Part shown: one piece after another, positions 37,201 through 48,496 of the stretch
Layout of the letters: every line of letters begins with the position of its first letter
How positions within the stretch are numbered: the stretch's first letter is position 1
Assembly (NCBI GenBank): GCA_030248195.1
Contig: JASAND010008600.1
Coordinates: 21,655-85,654, forward strand
Length of the DNA: 64,000 nt
Reading direction: 5' to 3'
DNA from: Trissonchulus latispiculum
Taxonomy: Eukaryota; Nematoda; Enoplea; Enoplida; Ironidae
Translations under genes and position numbers: made by a program
The notes under the pieces: model-generated
Told to the model about the DNA's origin: nothing
Databases searched by the model: none
What the model saw: the letters and a program-made list of their open reading frames with translations, nothing else

Positions 37201-40200
37201 TGATGATTTCAGTTGAATTAGTAGTAAACCGTTATTGTACAAATTTTAAAGCTAAAAATAGTTTTATGAAGCATAATATAGTCTCAGAGGTTGAACACAA
37301 TGTTTAAAATATTGTTTTGTTTTTGAAAATACCATATTTTAGCGTTTTTACAAAAATGCTTTGATGTTGCCGCTATGATAAAGCGTGTGTGCACATGGAA
37401 CGCAAATGTATTATGGTTGGATCATGATGTAAATGTTGGATTATGGATTATCTATGTAAATATGGACACGCACCTCTGTCCATATTAGGAACCCAGGTGC
37501 CCATGTTAGGAAACTTTTTTCTCCTATCTTTCTGTGCTAAAATCGAATTTGGCCATATTTGGGCAACTTCCCCTATATACAGTTAGAGGGAACTGTGCAT
37601 AATTGTTCCTCCTTTCAGAAAGTTTGTGATAGAAAGCATTAAACATTTCGTAGCATTCGTGATGGACGTGCAACGCGCTGAGCCTGTAATCAAGTGGATC
37701 TCAGGTGGGCGCTCCGGGCACAGCCCTGAGAACCCCTAAAGTCACTCCGTTAAGGCACGGTAATATTTCTGCTCAAGCAGATAGGCAGGGATGGTTTCGG
37801 TAATCTGATTTGCGGCTTGTGTTGGTTTGGCTGGAAATGTGATGCAGGTTTTGCTTAGATTTGATCCCCATGTTTACAGGGGAGTAGTGTGTGTGCCTCA
37901 TACGTTGAGCGGTTTGGCACTTTGACTGAAAAGAATACCAGAATACAAAAGCTTCATATCGTCTCTCCCTCCAATAGGGGTGAACCTTAGACAGGTCCAC
38001 TCAATCCGAACCAGGTTGGCATCCCAATGGAAGAGGAAGGGATGATAAACAAGTATACAAGCAGTTCCGTGATTGGGAGTTTGTAAGAGGCGGTGCTACC
38101 TGAACCTCGTTACATTGCAAAAAGATCTAAAGTCTGACCAAATATTCTTGGAACCGAAATGTGAGCGGCTGTCCTGAGTTATCATTTGAAGGTAGCCTCT
38201 ACAATGTATATATTTTTCGAATCCTCAGGAACCCGAGATTTTGAAAATCCGAAAAATTCCGAAATTCCGGATTTCATTCACGGAAAATCTAAACTTTTTA
38301 GTTTTTCACCAAATTTTTATCGCAATCAAAATTTGGTTCTCACAGTCGAATAGAGCTGGTCCTGCTACACATTTTTGCTCTTAGAAGCTTTTCACGAAAA
38401 TGCACCCAATTTCCGGAATTCCGGGTTTTCTAAATTACCGGATTTTAAAAATTTCCTCCAATACCCACAAGATGGGTATCATTCGAAAGCTCTTATCGGG
38501 CTGAACAACTTTTGTAATAGAACGAACTCGTGAAAATGCACTCAATTTCCGGAATCTTGTAATAGAACCAACTTGCAGAAATGAGCCCAATTTTCGAAAT
38601 TCAAGAAAAATTTCCAAGCTAGAGTGAAATCCGAATTTGTGAATTCCGGGATTTAGGTGCATTTCCAGACATTGGTTCTATTACAAGATTTGTTCAGCTC
38701 ATCAAGAGCTCTCAAATGATACCCATATTGTGGGTACTGGAGAAAATTTTTAAAATCCGGAAAATCCGGTTTTCGCGAATTCCGGGAATTGAGTGCATTT
38801 TCACGAGTTCGTTCTATTACAAAAGTTGTTCAGCTCGATAAGAGCTTTTGAATGATACCCATCTTGAGGGTATTGGAGAAAATTTTTAAAATCCGGTAAT
38901 TTAGAAAACCCGGAATTCCGGAAATTGGGTGCATTTTCGTGAAAAGCTTCTAAGAGCAAAAATGTGTAGCGGGACCAGCTCTATTCGACTGTAAGAACCA
39001 AATTTTGATTGCGATAAAAATTTGGCGAAAAACTAAAAATTTTAAATTTTCCGTGAATGAAGTCCGGAATTTCGGAATTTTTCCGATTTTCGAAATCTCG
39101 GGTTCCTGAGGATTCGAAAAATATATACATTGTATAGGCTACCTTCAAATGATAACTCAGGACAGCCGCTCACATTTCGGTTCCAAGAATTTTTGGTCAG
39201 ACTTTAGTTTTTATTCTAGTGTAAATTTTTAAAATCCGGAAAATCCGGTTTTCGTGAATTCCGGGAATTGAGTGCATTTTCACGAGTTCGTTCTATTACA
39301 AAAGTTGTTCAGCTCGATAAGAGCTTTCGAATGATACCCATCTTGAGGGTATTGGAGAAAATTTTTAAAATCCGGTAATTTAGAAAACCCGGAATTCCGG
39401 AAATTGGGTGCATTTTCGTGAAGCTAGTGTTACATCCTCGCACTTTGATTAATATCAGGAATTAGTACTCAGCCGGATCTACCTGTTTTATCTGGACCTT
39501 GGGCAAAGACGCAGCCAGTCTGAAACAAAAACATCAGCATAAGCTTAGACATTCCTGCCTTTGATTGCCTGCAGAGATGCCCACTGCACTACTGCATATT
39601 CGACATTTTGGCTCGAGGCTCGGGTCGGCTCGGCTCGCCGACCACAATTGATCCTGAGCCGAGCCAGGAAACTTAGCTTAGTCTTAGCGGACCTTTAGCT
39701 AGTCTTTTCCAAATTATCCCCACCGTGCAAAAATCTTTACAACTTGGCCAATCAAGGTGAAATTTAATATGAATCTGTCGACCACACTAACTTTGAATAT
39801 TGCGAAAATTTTGGATTTCGCCAAATTCAAATATATTTGATTCGCAAAGAGTGATATGGGATTAGAAAAATTCTTATGTTCCGTCACTCAGAACACGTCC
39901 GTATATAAGGTTTCATTAAAATCGAAGACAAAAACTTTTTGGGTCCCTGGGTTTTTCACCACATTGCGAATCGTGAAAATAGAATTTCTCAAATCGATAA
40001 ATTTGGAGACAGTTTAAGTCTGCGTGGTTAACCCATGCGAAATTTCAACGGGATTGGTCAAGTCTCAAAAAATTCAGCACTAGGGTATTTGGAAATGACC
40101 CCCTTAGCCGACCCTCACTACACGAGAAACATTAAATCAGTCCGATCTTACTGTCAAACTTTAGATCTTTTTCAAGCAAAACAGCCAATAAAGTTATTGA

Positions 40201-40671
40201 ATTTTGCTTGTTTCTCAATTTTCAACTTTATAGTTTCGATTTTCTTTTTCATTTAGCTTTCTGCTATTAGCTTCCAATCTTATTTTAGGCATTAGTAGTA
40301 CGCGAATAGCTAGACTCTGGGTTTAAGCCTTTTGACAACACTACAGGGATAAACCAAAATTCGATGCAATCAGATACATTTGAAAATTGAAGCTCGACAA
40401 GCGGAGCCGAGCCGATCCGACCCACCTTCAAAATTGCACTCTAGCGAGCATGTCCCGCTCTCATCTCTTCTCAGTTATCAGAAGTTGGAAAAATTAGTAG
40501 GAGGTATCTAAACCAGACAGCTGTTCCTTTCTCTACCTCCTCACAAAAAATGTGAGAAAACTACGCATTCAGTATGTAAGAATAATTAGAGTATAATTCG
40601 TGTAAACTAAATCTTACCGTTATACAGATTAACAGAAACAACGGAATCATTGCTTTGGTCTTCCACAGCAT
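34276..40671 (-). CDS. Small secreted von Willebrand factor A-domain protein, 290 aa
   Basis: Six minus-strand exons: 40671-40618, 39519-39483, 36550-36374, 35462-35314, 34995-34845 and 34580-34276. All introns are GT-AG and phases agree throughout. Exons 1-2 encode a signal peptide (MIPLFLLICI...TGCVFAQ). Residues ~37-195 form one VWA domain with a complete metal-ion-dependent adhesion site: D45-R-S-G-S49, T117 in GGNT and D146 in ITDGHSQN. The last exon encodes a Pro/Lys/Arg-rich tail (PKPQERPKRPKPVPR) without a membrane anchor. VWA proteins of this kind act in extracellular matrix or immune adhesion and bind protein ligands through a divalent cation. The single domain makes it far shorter than matrilins or collagens. 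A possible donor (CAAG/GTATAC) near 34344 means the final 20 or so residues could be intron and a further exon could exist. Confidence 0.85.
34845..34995 (-). CDS. VWA exon 5 with MIDAS aspartate
   Basis: Encodes VVLIITDGHSQNEWTVLDET then AKRIREEFDAMVFAVTESAD: the central beta strand with the third metal-binding residue (D146) and a following amphipathic helix. The acceptor is TGTATCTAG and the donor ACGG/GTGAGA. Confidence 0.85.
35051..35115 (+). repeat. tRNA-like sequence (SINE head or tRNA relic)
   Basis: A-box-like TGGCTCAGTCAG (35059-35070) and a consensus B box GGTTCAAATCC (35103-35113) sit 32 nt apart, the spacing of a tRNA gene. Acceptor and T stems do not pair properly, so this is not a functional tRNA. 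It lies in an intron of the VWA gene. Confidence 0.5.
35535..36255 (-). repeat. tRNA-like sequence split by a transposon
   Basis: Read on the minus strand, GAGTGGTTAGGG (36246-36235, A-box-like) lies before the insertion, and GGTTGTTCGATCCC (35552-35539, B-box-like) lies after it. Removing the element at 35578-36225 and one 10-bp duplicate leaves these parts at tRNA spacing. Probably a tRNA-derived SINE fragment in the VWA intron. Confidence 0.45.
35578..36225. mobile_element. ATAGGTGTA-family element, subfamily A, complete copy with 10-bp TSD
   Basis: Begins ATAGGTGTA and ends TACACCTAT. It is flanked by AGCCAAAAGC at 35568-35577 and 36226-36235. The 648-bp body shares blocks with 4130-4878 and 58480-59240. 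No coding capacity. It sits in intron 3 of the VWA gene. Confidence 0.75.
36374..36550 (-). CDS. VWA exon 3 with MIDAS DxSxS
   Basis: The exon encodes ETCPSKNVDVLIIIDRSGS through AYSGEAQ: the first beta strand, the DxSxS metal-binding loop and helix 1. The acceptor is TGTTTACAG and the donor CAAG/GTGTAC. A run of TATAG/TACAG pentamers (36308-36365) lies right beside the donor in the intron. Confidence 0.85.
36605..37573. mobile_element. Non-autonomous mariner-like element (TA target)
   Basis: Terminal inverted repeats GGGAAAGTTGCCCAAATATG and CATATTTGGGCAACTTCCCC, flanked by TA at 36603-36604 and 37574-37575. Subterminal words AATATGGCCA and CCATATTAGG recur inside both ends. The 969-bp body is non-coding. 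It lies in intron 2 of the VWA gene. Confidence 0.65.
38128..39206. repeat. Foldback element, family 1 (complete)
   Basis: Ends TAAAGTCTGACCAAA and TTTTTGGTCAGACTTTA; the arms pair for several hundred bp with a short unpaired centre near 38560-38660. The body is built from GGAATTCCGG, AAAATCCGG and GATACCCAT blocks, as in the 1-1108 copy. No coding potential. It lies in intron 2 of the VWA gene. Confidence 0.75.
39223..39422. repeat. 200-bp direct duplicate of part of the foldback
   Basis: Matches 38744-38943 over 200 bp with only a few differences, in direct orientation. It sits 17 bp beyond the foldback's right end. Confidence 0.85.
39572..40466. mobile_element. Diverged hAT-like element with GGCTCGG subterminal repeats
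   Basis: GGCTCGAGGCTCGGGTCGGC lies near the left end and GGAGCCGAGCCGATCCGACC near the right. The ends read CAGAGATG and CATCTCTT. No matching 8-bp flank is visible, so boundaries are approximate. It is in intron 1 of the VWA gene. Confidence 0.45.
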
Positions 40672-40857
40672 TCTAGACCCTACAGAAAATGGGTGTACAG
40701 TTTTAAACGAAATTTGTTTTAAAAAAGTCCAAGTTACAATTCTCCCAGATACTTGACATTTTGAATTTATTAGGTTTAAAACGGTTAACTATTTTCTAAT
40801 GGCTGTCAGTAATTAATTACTACACGATTTCACAGAAAAATGTTTCAACCCCTTCAG

Positions 40858-40898
40858 TCTGCGATTAATGCAACTTGGCACCAGTTTGCATAATCGCA
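40858..40898. repeat. Imperfect hairpin
   Basis: CTGCGATTAATGCAACTTGG and the complement of its first half, TTTGCATAATCGCAG, form a stem with one bulge. Confidence 0.6.
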
Positions 40899-41059
40899 GG
40901 CAAAAACGACATGCGCGTTGTTTTGCCACGGAGCTCGCGGGGTGCGTTTTTAGAACAAGTTTTTTGTTTAAAACGAATATATTGTACGTGGAACAGAAAA
41001 AATGGGAACCATATACCGACGGTACTGACAATTTCTACATTGTAATAAAATCCTAGACA

Positions 41060-42290
41060 AACGCTTTGTTCGTCTGCACATTTTCATTACCTAACTTGGT
41101 CTAATGATGTAGAAGCCGGAAAATTCTCCCCTAAATAAGGAATGTACTCATTAAACAGCATCCTCCATATTCTACGCGTTCCGGAAAGGTCCGGCTTCGT
41201 ATACATTAGACTGAACCTAGAATTGGACCTGAAATTTCCAAACTTTGACAAAACACGGGTGCCTGGTAAGAGAAGAGATCTATCCTGGTAGCGGGTAGAT
41301 GAGGAATTTAAGAGAGCAGGATGGAAAGAGAGGGAAGAATCCTGAACTGCCAAAGGAGGACAGACTCCTCCGTCTCAGCTACACGCAGGACTTTGCCTTG
41401 CCCTAAGGTTAGGTTAAGACTTGCTACAGGAACCAGCAGGCCAAGATGGTGTCTGTTCTAACTCCCATTGTGTGACAACCGTTATGAACAGGAATGCAGA
41501 AATAGTAATAATAGCATGACTGATGAGGAGATGTACAGGATCGCCTCGTCTGCACTATAAAGATGATTTTGCTTTTGCTTGATTAAAGTCGTTCTCGCCT
41601 TCCAAGGGACTATGTCCTCATGAATTGTTGAAAAACTGAATTGTTCATAACATTATCCTTCCTCTGCCCAAGACTTCTCGAGGAAAGCTACACAAAATGA
41701 CCAATTTTACATTTTTGGCTGCTGTTTTTTACTGACAGCACCTAGAGAGATGGGACTACCACCAATCGTAATCGATATAGAATTCAATTCTCTACATTTT
41801 TGAATCCAGAGTTCTTTGTCTTCGGTGCACACAAAAAAGTTAGAAGCCGTCAAAGTCGGACAAAGTACAAATTTTTGTTAAAGTTTCAGTTCAGAAAACA
41901 AATTCATTTTTCACTGCAAGGCTTGACTCTGATACAGGATCAACTATACGTTAACTTAATCCGCATAACCTGCCCTATCGCCCGGCAGAACGGCTTTGCC
42001 GCCAAGCCAACTAATTACCACCTATGATGGAATCGTCTAAAATAAACACAAAACATAGCACACAATTTGCATAATCAGCAATTCGCCAAAGGACAGTCGT
42101 GGCTTTATTTCATTAGCCACTATTGAACTTATTACTCCAATTTGTAATGCGAGTGTCGAAAAATGGGCAACCGGTGACTGCTCTTAGGAGCAGATGCCAA
42201 AAATTGCCACTTCCGCCAAATGGCCGCCACGGGCATATAAGGGTTAATAAAGTTGCTGTTTACTGATTATATACATCACAATTCTTCCGA
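41060..42290. other. No gene recognised
   Basis: Sequence between the VWA and receptor genes. Frames are short and I see no defined repeat ends. Confidence 0.4.
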
Positions 42291-42360
42291 GCTCAAAAAC
42301 GACAAATACAAGTGAACAATATGTGATCTGCTGGATATACTGACACATGCCAAACTGCAA

Positions 42361-43296
42361 CTACGGTGCCCTCGTGCTGTGTCTGAAGATCTGGGAGAGA
42401 GGGTTCACTCCCGTGGCCGTCGGTCTGTTGAGAACCTTCGCTTTGATGTCCGTGCTGAACCCCAGGTAAATGAAGGGGTTTATGGCGCTGTTGAGAAGTC
42501 CGGTGAAGCCGACAACCATCTCCCCGGAGTCCGCCGGGATGAGGCCCTCCTCCGTCAGCCAGAGCGTCGTCCAGTAGAAGAGTATGTAGCTGATGTAGAT
42601 GAGGCAGATCAGACCGAACTGGGTCGTGAGGGCGCTCTCCTTTCTCATGACGGAGGAGTTCTGGGCAGTGCGTCGCAGGCGCACGAAAATGACGCCGTAC
42701 AGAACGGCAACTGCGACGGTCATGAAAATCGTGAGGACTTGAATGTAGAGACTGGCGAGTTTGGAGGCAGCAGGGTCCGCCAGTGCGCACCTCCAACGAT
42801 AGGTCAGGCCTTTCGGAGTGTGCCAGTAGCAACCTATTCCGTACATTAGGCCAACATTGAACAGGGACAGCAGAACACAGATCATGATTGCAATAACGAC
42901 AGTGTTATTGGTGAAGTACAGGGAATACTTCTGCAGCATGAATACCGCCACAGCTCGATTCACACAAATGATAATTATCAGCTCTATGATACTGGAAACA
43001 CAGAATATATTAACAATGCCGGAGACATAAAAATAGCCGCTGGGAACCCACGCTCCAGCCAACATGTGAACATCCAGATAAACAATCTGCTGTGCCAAGT
43101 AGATGGAGTCACACAGCCCGAGTGCCAGCGCCAGTTTGTAGAAGGGATTGGCATAGTGACTGTCCCGATGCTTCCAGAGGACGTGACACACCCTCAGATA
43201 CAGCGTCAGGCTCGCGACGGCGACGACTGACGCAATCATGTTGTAGGCAATAATGGAATCACCCTTCGTCGAGGACACTGAGGAATCATTGGTCAT
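42361..43296 (-). CDS. Seven-transmembrane G-protein-coupled receptor, 311 aa, Srx-like
   Basis: A single uninterrupted exon with seven hydrophobic helices at about residues 14-36, 52-74, 92-114, 132-154, 180-205, 225-247 and 259-281. The N-terminus is short with a glycosylation sequon (N3-D-S). Helix 3 ends in NRA in place of DRY. Helix 7 carries N-S-A-I-N-P-F-I-Y (NPxxY at 273-277) followed by LGFS, a pattern seen in nematode serpentine class x (Srx) receptors. The third loop has QNSS and basic residues (RLRRT, MRKES). The tail is short and ends RHSTRAP. Such receptors are often chemosensory or peptide receptors; the ligand cannot be told. The first in-frame Met gives a typical N-terminus. 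The gene is intact and intronless, which fits an expanded receptor family or retrocopying. Confidence 0.85.
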   Translation of the reverse strand: MTNDSSVSSTKGDSIIAYNMIASVVAVASLTLYLRVCHVLWKHRDSHYANPFYKLALALGLCDSIYLAQQIVYLDVHMLAGAWVPSGYFYVSGIVNIFCVSSIIELIIIICVNRAVAVFMLQKYSLYFTNNTVVIAIMICVLLSLFNVGLMYGIGCYWHTPKGLTYRWRCALADPAASKLASLYIQVLTIFMTVAVAVLYGVIFVRLRRTAQNSSVMRKESALTTQFGLICLIYISYILFYWTTLWLTEEGLIPADSGEMVVGFTGLLNSAINPFIYLGFSTDIKAKVLNRPTATGVNPLSQIFRHSTRAP

Positions 43297-43802
43297 GGCA
43301 AGAAACTGGTCGTCCCGCTTATTGATTTTTCTAAAACTCGGACCAGCTCAGACTTAACTAAGATCTTTTTTGTGCAAACATTCAGGTTCCATTCTTTATA
43401 CCCACATGATCTTTCCTAATGAAGATCTTATTGGAGAAAATCTACGAGGTTGCTTCTTCCTAGAAGCACAACTCCAAGGTATGCATGTGAGGATGCTTCT
43501 GATTAAACCTATTCACAGGATATTACAGAACGTTTGAACGCAATTCAAATGACTCTGGCTGATATAAATTATTTATTGGCATGGACAAAGATAAAGCAAC
43601 CTCGCTTTAGTTACAAGTGAGCAGACAGGGTGTGGAGGGTATGGAAGAATACTTCATCGTAGAGAGGGGTGGGCCGGTGGGGCGTCGAGAAAACAGGACG
43701 AAGGAAACAATCTCTACCAATCGCTATTCCCAGGTTCTGCAAACTACAAAAGACTTATCGCTTCCTCGCTAGTCCTCTCCTATGTAAATGCGGTGCGACA
43801 TG

Positions 43803-45603
43803 TAGAGTTGGGACCGGTTCTGATTTTCAAAACCGGTTCCGGTTCCGGTTCTAGGGTACCGATTCCAAGTACAAAATTTGTAGTTATAAGTTTAGCATTA
43901 TTTAACATGTAGTGCAAATCCCTTACAAGGCCTATACAATGAAAATGACAAACCAATGCTACAGAACAATTGGAATAAAACTATAATAAACAAGTTGGTT
44001 AAAGTTTTTTGTAATTAATTTCTGAAATAAGGTTTTTCACTATTTTGAACTTGCTTCATTAGGTCTATTGTTATTATATGCACAGCATGCAAAAAACTTG
44101 TCTTTACTTCGAGCAAACTGTTTCGATAATCAACGGCGCGATGATACTGGGCATGTAAAGAGAGACGGCTTCTTGTGAGTCTTGAAAACAGCAAAACGTG
44201 CTGAGAATTGATATATACTGGATAAAGTTTCTTATTTCTTTGAAAAAACAGGCCTCTCAAAAAGCAAATAGTTTCCGAAAAATTAAATGCCGTTAAAATA
44301 TTTAAAAGATGAAAGCCTAAAGCCATATCGGAAGGAGGAACATGTATTACTGTTATAATGTTACTATGTACATATGTTACGAAGCAATATATGTACAGCT
44401 GCTTGATTCAAAAGTAGCCAACAGATTACTTCTACATTTCTACAATCCACAGACGCCTCGTTACCTGAACTTTGATTTGATAGGCTTTCTTCTCAGATGA
44501 CGACAGGCTAGTTAAAAAAATAAGTACTCCATTTTCAAAGCTTTCTGCTCTTGTAAAATTTGTTTTTTATCATAATATTGTTGCTTTTATCTTACGCTTT
44601 GACAACACCACCTTCTATTTACCAATTTTTTGAGAAGATATACCCAAAGGTATCTTGTTTCCAACTACATCCCTACGGGCTCTAACCTATTCTTTAATGA
44701 GCTTCATCTTCAAATATGTGTTAAAATATGTGTCTTCAAATATGCTTGTTAAAGTTTTATTCTGCGCTTTTGTCGCTCACGTCCGAACGAAAATGTCCGC
44801 CTTATTTCAATTAACAATTGGAATTTTAGACCAGAAAATTTTAAAAATTCGTTAAAATGAATTTAGAAACTTACAAAACTGCATTTTGTAATACACACAA
44901 AATAACTTAACAAAATTTGAAAAATTAGAAGCCGAAAACAAAAAATTGCTTCCAGAATAAAGGATGTCGAAATTTTTGCTTACAATAAAACAATACATGT
45001 TCCTAATTTTTCAAGCCTGTTATAATTTCATTTTTAACTAAGGAGAAGGGATAATAAAATGTTGATTCAAATAAACATTTTAAATTTATCTTAATACCAA
45101 CCCTCGGCTTTTGCGAAAGCTGAAACGTGTCTCAATTATCTGAAATGGGAAACGGGAAGTTTGCGTCACCTTCAGTGGAAGCTGAAGCTGTTCCGTTTCC
45201 AGTTTAGGCTCATAATTTATTCTATGTATTTTCAGCTTCAATTTCAATGCCAATATATAATTGTAGATGCATTTAACTTTAAGTTTGTGCTCTTAATTAC
45301 TATCAGTTTCATCCTTTCGATTTCGGTTCTAAGTTTGTTTAGTTTCAGCTCAAACTAGATTTTTTTAGTTTCAACTTCAGTCACTATGAAATGAAAAAGC
45401 AGCATGAATAGCGACTCTGTAAATGGCAACTACAGAATCCAGCTTTTGCAAATTTTAGACTCTTTCAAAAAATTAGTTCAAGTCCAGTTTATAAGCATGG
45501 AACCGGCCGGTTCCAAATTCTACCGGTTCCGGTTCTAAAAATCCTTCCGGTTCGGTTCCGGTTCCGGCTCCAACCGGTTCTAGTGGAACCGGCCTCAACT
45601 CTA
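43803..45603. mobile_element. Non-autonomous hAT-like transposon with GGTTCC subterminal repeats
   Basis: Ends TAGAGTTGGGACCGGTTC and GAACCGGCCTCAACTCTA, flanked by the 8-bp duplication GCGACATG (43795-43802 and 45604-45611). Clusters of ACCGGTTCCGGTTCC sit inside both ends. About 1.8 kb with no transposase frame. Confidence 0.85.
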
Positions 45604-45611
45604 GCGACATG

Positions 45612-46420
45612 GCGCTAGAGGATGAGTTTTGAAATGAGAAATGGAAACCCTCTAGTGGCTTACTCTTCTTCTTATAGTGCAATTATGCACTCTTGCTTAC
45701 ATTTTTAGCTTATATGTACCGAGCCAACGAACTTCAGATATTCGTGTTTTACGACCGCGAAACCCCTGTATGTAACTTTCAGCAAAATCGAAGACAAAAA
45801 CGTTTTCAGCTTCCCTTGGCCCTCCCTTTGAAATTGAAAAAAAACCGAATTCCGCCAAATCTATAATTTTTGCGATACTTAAACTCAGCGTGGTCGACAA
45901 CATATATATCAATATCGAATTTTAGCTTATTTGGTCACGTTTTAACGAATTTGAGCAGTGGGGGGTATTTGAAACAAGACCCAGTATTTGTCGTGTTGTG
46001 TTGTCATTTATAAAGCTTCCAGTAAAACTTGCACATGCTCGTATCCTTGGAGCGAGCATTAGCAAAACAGTCAGTTTGCGGCTTGCGCGCCACTGATAGA
46101 AATGAGAAAGAAGAGATGGATGCAAATGACTACATATAACAGCCTTGTGTTTAGAACAAAGAACACTTCCCGTAATCAGTATTCAATTGTTCCAACTTCG
46201 CATTGAATTTCCCTGCATTTCCACTTGACTGTGTGACTGAACACCTTCTAATCAACCTGGCAAATTTCTGACATTTTGGATGGCTTATGCAAATGTAGTC
46301 GTGCGTTTTCAAGAGTAGTTAAATAAACCTGAATAGCAGTTCGATTTCAAGTTTTGGATTGGGGCAATATTTCTTACGATCCCACGGCCTACTTTGGCTT
46401 TTATCCGTGAATTGCTCAAG
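45612..46420. other. No gene recognised
   Basis: Intergenic sequence without a credible exon or a repeat boundary. Confidence 0.4.
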
Positions 46421-46425
46421 CAGGA

Positions 46426-46492
46426 CTAAACCAAGAGTACGCAATGATAACAGTGAGCTGCCTGGTGTCTCCCTCTTATCGTTACGTACTCT
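46426..46492. repeat. Inverted repeat, ~19-bp arms
   Basis: ACCAAGAGTACGCAATGATA and its near-complement TTATCGTTACGTACTCTTGA flank a loop of about 27 nt. Confidence 0.6.
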
Positions 46493-47661
46493 TGATTAAA
46501 CCAATTTTACTGAAACCTAATAAAGGGTTGGAACAAGGCCCGCTCAAGCACCAGTGCAATGTTCGGTTCGATTCATTCCGCAGCCTTAAAACCCTGATCA
46601 GATAAATTAGACGCCACATTTTATTGTGAAGAGGGAAAGTCTATACACGCAAGGACAAAACTAGCACACAGCGGATAGATAGAAAAGCAGACGTCAAAAT
46701 GCCACAGCAAAAAATAAATAAAGTCAAGACTAAATCTATAAAAACAGCGCAACAAAATACAAACTATACACGCAAAACAACGAAGGAAAGCTTCTACCTA
46801 AGACACAGAGAAATGTGCTCAATGGATAATAAACGCAGTAAGTATTCGAAATCACTTTCTTGTTTGTCAGTAATATTTGCAAATGAAAATTTGTAACCTC
46901 TCGAACATCACAACTCCTGGAGAAAAATATTTGAAAACTGCAACAAAAGCAAAATTCAAGACGACAGCATTAATTAGTTTTAGTTATTCTAAGTAAATTC
47001 AAAACTCTTCCAGCACATGTTCTGAAGTGCAGTACGTCCGTCCATCCAGGGAATAAACATTAAAAGAACACATGGTTACAATAAAATAAAAACTGTCTTT
47101 GGAAACAAAACTGGGGTAGAAAGAAATGGTGGGATGGCAGAAAAGATAAGCAAAGCTTATGCACGAACTTACATAAAAATATAAATGCATTAAAGGGCTG
47201 ACAGAACACTCAAGGTAACACAATATTATATCCTTGCTATGTACTGTGCCAATCTCCCATGATTACAACACGTAACAGTGCCATCCAATAAATAAACTCT
47301 GCACTCTCAATAAATAACAACATCATATACTACAGAACAGAACAATGTTCATAAAACCCACGTATTATAAACAACAAACATTATAAAAGGTTTTAAAAAC
47401 TATTTTTAACAGCAGCTTTTTCATTGGAAAACTTTTAACAGCGTTCGAACACATTCTTCACTAGATGAACTTTAATAACTGGCCTTTTACGCTTTTTGAC
47501 ATTTACTGCAAATACCTTTTGTCCGCTCTAACGGCCAATACCCTATTGGATAGAAGCCAAACCAAAATAAACTGATTAAATCTTAAAAGCCCTTTGCATG
47601 TGGACCCTGCAACAGTCTACCAAAAACACATTCAAAACGGTTGGAGGTACAAAAGTACATG

Positions 47662-47949
47662 ACAGAGCGTGACAAGCGTCCCAATCTCTGTTATCGGCAC
47701 TGCGCGCTAACGGCCCAACAATCCTTAAGATACGCTAGAGGACTACCCGGAAATCAGTGCTGAGTAGTTGCGCACGCTCACTCGTTTCTATAGGAAGGCA
47801 TTTCCCACGCAACTCTGACCTATCATTAATGATAGGTAACATTTGCGGGGGCACTGGGTATCTAAAGCAATCAGGAGGGGGGGGCTTGCGCACAGAGCAT
47901 GGCTCACTAGCTAGCTGATAACAGAAAGTGTGACGCTTGTCACACTGTT
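47662..47949. mobile_element. Small MITE-like element with ~35-bp inverted ends
   Basis: The left end ACAGAGCGTGACAAGCGTC and a CTGTTATC segment are mirrored at the right end (GATAACAG, GACGCTTGTCACACTGT). A perfect 20-bp palindrome (ACCTATCATTAATGATAGGT, 47818-47837) lies at the centre. About 290 bp, non-coding. No clear target duplication. Confidence 0.6.
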
Positions 47950-48490
47950 ATTATCCCGGGATTCTTGGTAGTAACAAACTACCATCAAAATGCTTAGAAA
48001 CTTAGTGGTTCGATCCGCAACCCTGTTTTATAACATCCTTATGAACAAGGGGACTGGAGGCAGTAAACGTTGAGTGTCTACTTAGTCAACAGTTTTCCAA
48101 TCAGAAAAATGGAAGTCCAACGTTAAAGCCAAAGCTAAATTCGCAATCCCTTTCAACTCCAACCAAGCCCAAACAACAATGACATCCACCTTCGCAATTC
48201 TAGAAAAACAACACGACAACAGCAATAGCGCGAAGTAGAAATAAATAAATAAATAAAAACTGTCTAATAACGGAGAACAAAGCAAAAACAATACAAGCCT
48301 AAAACGCAGCATCAAACGACAGCATCAGCAGGACGACACAGCAAACTGGAATTTATAGCACGATGAAGAAACAACACACGACCACTCAATTTCTGGAATT
48401 TGAATAATCTATATTTATAGCTAAAACTAACTTCTTGAAACTTTAGTCTTTGCATTTACGAATACGATAAAAGAAATTCAAAAACACGAC

Positions 48491-48496
48491 TTTATT
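48491..48496 (-). terminator. Possible poly(A) signal of the SCHIP1 gene
   Basis: AATAAA on the minus strand, about 490 nt downstream of the SCHIP1 stop codon. Confidence 0.35.

Noticed and set aside
42293..42849. Other frames overlapping the receptor gene
   Set aside because: Shadow frames. The seven-helix frame is the real one.
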